Part shown: piece after piece, positions 60,253 through 64,000 of the stretch | Layout of the letters: each line of letters opens with the position of its first letter | Position numbering within the stretch: position 1 is the stretch's first letter | Assembly: GCA_002007465.1 (NCBI GenBank) | Contig: LNAC01000861.1 | Coordinates: 314-64,313 of the forward strand | Source: Ailurus styani | Lineage: Eukaryota; Chordata; Mammalia; Carnivora; Ailuridae | DNA: 64,000 nucleotides | Direction of reading: 5' to 3' | Translations under genes and position numbers: made by a program | Notes under the pieces: generated by a model | Told to the model about the DNA's origin: nothing | The model's input: the letters and a program-made list of their open reading frames with translations, nothing else | Database searches by the model: none

Positions 60253-60439
60253 GTGATTCTTCGGGTGCCTGGTTAGAGCAGCTAATCCTCAGTGATCCAA
60301 TGTTGAGGGTGGCCATGATGGTCTCTGTGTCTACCAAAGCTGGGTTGCTTGATGCCTTCGGTGAGGAGGATAAAACAGCACACATGGAACATTCTTCTAC
60401 GTTGGCTGCATGGAGGTCTTGAGGAAAGAGTGCAGATCC
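60253..60439 (-). CDS. KCNU1: KCNU1 coding exon B
   Basis: Encodes 62 residues plus one base: GSALFPQDLHAANVEECSMC, then the AVLSSSPKASSNPA linker, LVDTETIMATLNIGSLRI and SCSNQAPEES. It corresponds to the RCK2 segment that in human reads ALYSGDLHAANIEQCSMC. The acceptor is TCTCATTAG ending at 60440 and the donor is GTAAG starting at 60252. The exon starts in phase 0 after ILP of exon A and leaves one base (C) that pairs with AA of the next exon to give Gln. It does not form one of the larger open frames, so it is easily missed by ORF-based annotation. Confidence 0.95.
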
Positions 60440-61526
60440 CTAATGAGAGAAAACCCAGTAGAGGAGGGACTTCTCAGATGGAGGGATTTTATATCATGGC
60501 TCATGGTGATGGCTCTTTGTGGATGATGCAATTTTTGAGCCAAAGCCTCTCCAGACTTCACTGACTTGGTTTTAAGACTTAGTTACCTGATACCTGAACA
60601 CATTTAGCCTCATTGATCATTAATACCTTAGTGAGACTAAATTTCACAGACCCTCTCCTGAGAGCAAGTGTGGATGATTCAAAGGAGAGTGGAGAGAGAG
60701 GAGCCTATGTCCATTTAGATGATTCAAGTGGGAGAAGTAGGGATGACAGTAGGGGTAACAAGAAACATTCAGATAAAGCAGAAGTTATGGATCTAAAGGC
60801 AAACTTTGCATCCCTACAATTTTGCTTATAGCTGACCTTTCCTATACCTTCTGGATTAACTAGCATAGTGGTGGTTGCTTCTTTCCCAATTTGGTGGAGA
60901 AACAGAGATAGATCTTGTCCTGCCCTCAGATAGCTTAGGGTTGAACACCAATAGTCCCTAACACTAGCTAGATCTAGAGATTTTTGGTACTTTTCCTGCC
61001 TTCCTTTCTATGGTTTAAAGTAAGGGTACAGTGCAGAGAACTTTATGGTGGCTTTTTAAAAAAGCAAATGAAATTTGTTCCTTGAGAGAACCATTTTTGA
61101 AATTTGAACAATATTACATATTGTCAGCATTATTTCATGAAAAAACTACATGTTTGAGTGCATTTCACACTGCACATACTTTTTTTTTTAAATCCAGGGA
61201 AATAGTGGCATACAATGGCATACAGGTGTATAAAGGTTCAGATCAAATACAATTACAACCACAATGCCACATAGGCATAATGGATCCATTTCTCAGAAAT
61301 GTAAACTTAATTCCTCCTTCTCATACATTTATCAGGGACCATATGGCATTATGTGTTCCATAAAAGATGTGTCTTCAGAAAAGATGAGGAAGTCAGAGCA
61401 CAAAGGCTAGCTAGTATCAATATTTAGCTGTGGACATTAAGCCAGAATCAGATTCAGAAATGCAGAGAAACTCTTATTTATATAAAGACCATAAAATATA
61501 ATAATAAACATAAAACATAAAATGTA
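60440..61526. other. KCNU1: KCNU1 intron A-B, unique
   Basis: No further exon required or seen. The 110-codon frame at 61031-61363 (+) has no supporting similarity and is antisense to KCNU1. Confidence 0.45.
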
Positions 61527-61775
61527 GTGGCTCCTGGTCATAAACTCAGGAGCCACAATGTCTAGATTTAAATCTTTATTCTGCTACTTACCTGTTGTGT
61601 AAACCTGTACAGGTTACCTACTCTCTCCATGCCCAAAGTTCAACAACTTAAAATCTACCCCACAGAATTATTTTGAGGGTTAAATGAGTTAATATATGTA
61701 AAACGCTTAAACAGTTTTTGATACCAGTAAGCACTATAAAACTACAAGCTATTGTTTTATTATTATTATTAATGA
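61527..61775 (+). repeat. MIR element with hairpin at its start
   Basis: Sense MIR: 'agatttaaatctttattctg', 'ctacttacctgttgtgtaaa', 'tttgagggttaaatgagtta'. Its first part forms a perfect 10-bp inverted repeat, GTGGCTCCTG and CAGGAGCCAC, with a 10-base loop (61527-61556). Confidence 0.75.
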
Positions 61776-61833
61776 CAGTACCATTAGTGTTGCTATCACT
61801 ATAAATATTCACTATCTCTAATATGACACTTAC

Positions 61834-62058
61834 AGGTAGAATGAATATCCGTGGAAAATTCCGGAGAAATAGCCATTCTCTCTTCAGGTAATCCAGAGAC
61901 CCAATGAACACAATGTCTTTCAGCTCTGGCCGTGTATAGCTGCTAGCTCTCAAGGGCATTACAAAATTCCGAAGCCCCATCAGTGTTGAGGTAGCATCTC
62001 CAAAGACACATGCTACTACATGATTCCGAAACTCATGTTTTGACTTGTCCATTCGTTT
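61834..62058 (-). CDS. KCNU1: KCNU1 coding exon A (first in window)
   Basis: Encodes 75 residues ([10 protein letters not shown] ... FILP), the start of the second RCK domain that builds the cytosolic gating ring. The Rossmann-type first strand reads [10 protein letters not shown], followed by [15 protein letters not shown] and [16 protein letters not shown], all strongly like SLO3 and SLO1. The acceptor is ...GCTTAG at 62060-62059 and the donor is GTAAGT from 61833. The exon is a whole number of codons with no stop. The open frame continues a short way past the donor into the intron by chance. The preceding human residues LDKVTL should come from an exon beyond the window or from one I failed to see between 62.1 and 64 kb. 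Confidence 0.95.
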
Positions 62059-62980
62059 CTAAGCATAAGCATCCCAGAGTCCGGTCAGTTTTAGAGACAA
62101 GCTGAGAGTCTCTCAAAGGGGGCTCCATCCCCTCATCCCAACTCTTCCAGGTACATCCATAGGAGGACTTTCATAAGGATAATGAAATTCAGCAAATTGC
62201 TCATAAAATGGAATTTACCTACCATGAGGCAATTATACTTTTTATCTTTTTGTGGAGTACCTTCTTAGTCCACTTTTTAAAGTCTTTTCTTAGCATGGAG
62301 TGCATCAATTAAAACTCAGATCAGTGTCATTCCTCAAGGTGTGAAACCATAGACCCAAATAGGGAGCACATCTTTTATTTTCATTAGGTGATTTTGGCCT
62401 TGTACACACTATAGTAAGATTCAATGAAAAACTAAAACATTACAAATTCTACTGCTAAATCTATGTCCCCTAGTGAGCCCTGAAAATCACATAAAGTTGT
62501 ACAACATGTTGCAGTTTTTGGTGGATTTCCATATGTATGAAAATAACTATTAGTTTGGAATATATGAAATTGCCTTTTTATGGATCAAAAATCGTTGAAT
62601 ATTGGTACCTTCGTATAGTTCCACCTAACATACCAAACTCATTCAACAGATGCTTTCCAGAGTTGAGAAAATTCATTATGCAAAATGCAGAAAAGAAATG
62701 AAAAGGTCACAAAAGTTCTATTTGAACCCAAACATTCGAACATGCCACCTACTACCATCAGCATCACCAATTGTTAACATTTTCTCTAGATCTCCAAGTA
62801 GTACTTCCAAATAACCAGATGCATGAAAAATATTTAGATGAGCTTTCCTCACATTCACAGAGACTTTTAAGAGTGATAAATGTAACTTAAAAAGAGAGAG
62901 ATGATATTCCTGTAAGAAACTCATTTCAAGCCTTTGTCTGATTTCTTCCAGGGAATGAGTCAGTGTCTTCTCTTGTGGCT
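62059..62980. other. KCNU1: KCNU1 intron upstream of exon A, unique part
   Basis: No SLO3 exon recognised on the minus strand. The exon encoding the human segment SLDKVTL was looked for and not found. Confidence 0.45.
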
Positions 62981-62984
62981 CTGG

Positions 62985-63390
62985 AATGGGCTAGAAAGAG
63001 CACCGGATCTGGAGGAAGACCTGATTCTGTATTCTGTTGTACGACTGTGAACAAGCTAGCTTACCCTCTGACCCTCAATTTCTTTAAGTTTGAATGGTTT
63101 AAGAAATAAAAACTAATTCTGCGGGCGCCTGGGTGGCTCAGTGGGTTGAAGCCTCTGCTTTCGGCTCAGGTCATGATCTCAGGGTCCTGGGATCGAGGCC
63201 CGCATCGGGCTCCCTGCTCGGTGGGGAGCCTGCTTCCCCCTCTCTCTCTCTGCCTGCCTCTCTGTCTCCTTGTGATCTCTCTCCCTCTGTGAAATAAATA
63301 AATAAAATCTTTAAAAAAAAAACTAATTCTGCTGTGGAAATGAAATAATATATTGAAAGCACAGTGCTCAACTCATTAGCTGTTGTTCAA
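62985..63390 (+). repeat. MIR element split by a CAN SINE
   Basis: Sense MIR: 'gacctgattctgtattctgt', 'gactgtgaacaagctagctt' before the SINE and 'gaaatgaaataatatattga', 'caactcattagctgttgttc' after it. Confidence 0.7.
63123..63317 (+). mobile_element. Young CAN SINE with 15-bp target duplication
   Basis: Head GGGCGCCTGGGTGGCTCAGT retains its CpG. Identical flanks AAAAACTAATTCTGC at 63108-63122 and 63318-63332. Antisense to KCNU1. Confidence 0.96.
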
Positions 63391-64000
63391 TACCTGTTAA
63401 TCAACTCTGAATCCTATTGAATTCCTAGAGTTTCAGAGGAGGACTCTTGGAAGCTGGTAGAGAACAGGTTAAATGCATGTAGAAGCACTTTGTACATGAG
63501 TGTGCTCTATATTCCTTAGCACATGAAGACCCAAAATACTTCAAATGGATATATCATCCTGCCCTATGCCCATCTTTAGCTGGGTTAAATGACAAGCTTC
63601 TGTGAAACAGGGGGTGATAAAATCTAACAAGATAAATAAGTAACATTTGACATCTCCACAATTAGTTCGTCAAATTAGCATATACAAGGAAATACTCTCT
63701 TTTCAAAGGGAATTGCCCTGTGAGGGGAAATAAAGCTACTTGTCTGGAGAGTCTTCCTGGAGAGTGATGTGAATCTTAACCAAATCTATTAAATAATTGT
63801 CTGTAGCTAATCCGATTAGTTTTAACTTGAATAATGAAGCCTCTAACGGTATTTAATGTAACATGCCCGAAGTCCAACGATTGCTCTTCTGAGTAGAACT
63901 AAACAATTAGAAACAAGATACATGGCAGAGTGCATTAATGGGCACAGCCAGAGAGGCAATTTCTCCAAGAAACTGGCACAAAACTGTCTCCCAATTAAGA
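63391..64000. other. KCNU1: KCNU1 intron, repeat-free, possible conserved element
   Basis: No repeat or exon recognised. 63780-63990 carries TAATAAT/TTAATGGGC-type and GCTAATCCGATTAG sites (homeodomain-like, the latter also palindrome-like CTAATCCGATTAG). Confidence 0.3.

Larger units (their letters stand above)
38730..64000 (-). other. KCNU1: KCNU1 (SLO3) locus, 3' part
   Basis: SLO3 is the testis/sperm-specific, alkaline- and voltage-gated potassium channel that hyperpolarises sperm at capacitation. Seven minus-strand coding exons here give one continuous frame of 445 codons that follows human SLO3 from the linker before RCK2 to the C-terminus. Exon lengths are 225, 187, 75, 140, 192, 113 and 406 nt (last including stop), with junction phases 0, 1, 1, 0, 0 and 2. 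No aspartate run like the SLO1 calcium bowl is present, as expected for calcium-insensitive SLO3. Upstream exons (RCK1, pore, voltage sensor) are not found up to 64000. In human the next gene cluster is ZNF703/ERLIN2, none of which is present here. Confidence 0.95.

Noticed and set aside
1..64000. Search for CRISPR arrays, phage or bacterial genes, intact viral genes, and multi-gene systems
   Set aside because: All tandem arrays seen are microsatellites; retroviral traces are LTR-only; the window is ordinary mammalian DNA.

Overview
The window is nuclear DNA from a caniform carnivore, most likely a mustelid or another arctoid. The evidence is a set of tRNA-Lys-derived CAN SINEs (GGGCGCCTGGGTGGCTCAGTG head, CT-rich middle, AATAAATAAA tail) on both strands, plus carnivore-type L1 copies, on a background of old mammalian L2, MIR, hAT and LTR fossils. 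The species assignment is inferred from SINE style only. Nothing looks bacterial, plasmid-borne or CRISPR-like.

The only protein-coding gene I can support is the 3' end of KCNU1 (SLO3, the sperm pH-gated potassium channel), on the minus strand. Seven coding exons lie at 62058-61834, 60439-60253, 54744-54670, 51751-51612, 44465-44274, 42511-42399 and 39348-38943. They join in one frame (1338 nt, 445 residues plus TAA) and cover the RCK2 half of the gating ring and the C-terminal tail. A poly(A) signal lies at 38754-38749. Every splice site I could check is canonical GT/AG except the donor of the sixth of these exons, which reads AG|GGAAGTATG where AG|GTAAGTATG is expected. I regard this as the most interesting point in the window. 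The rest of the channel (pore, voltage sensor, RCK1) must lie beyond position 64000.

Below 38.7 kb the window is intergenic. It opens with the 5' UTR of a probably full-length minus-strand L1 (1-727) that continues off the left edge. At 2.2-4.1 kb an MLT1-like LTR is split by two other LTRs, one of which carries a SINE. From 4 to 20 kb there is mostly unique sequence with scattered fossils, including two repeat-poor stretches (about 9.96-11.36 and 11.98-12.34 kb) that resemble conserved non-coding DNA. At 20.2-22.1 kb there is an old plus-strand L1/HAL1 tract. At 22.2-26.3 kb lies a minus-strand processed pseudogene of EXOC3 (exocyst SEC6), split by a later L1 with a 5' inversion. From 30 to 36.6 kb the sequence is AT-rich LINE material.

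Within KCNU1 the introns hold L1, SINE, MIR, L2 and MER5/MER20-like fragments and microsatellites. I see no undescribed multi-gene system. The notable items are the KCNU1 donor change, the EXOC3 retrocopy with its twin-primed L1, and the nested LTR complex.
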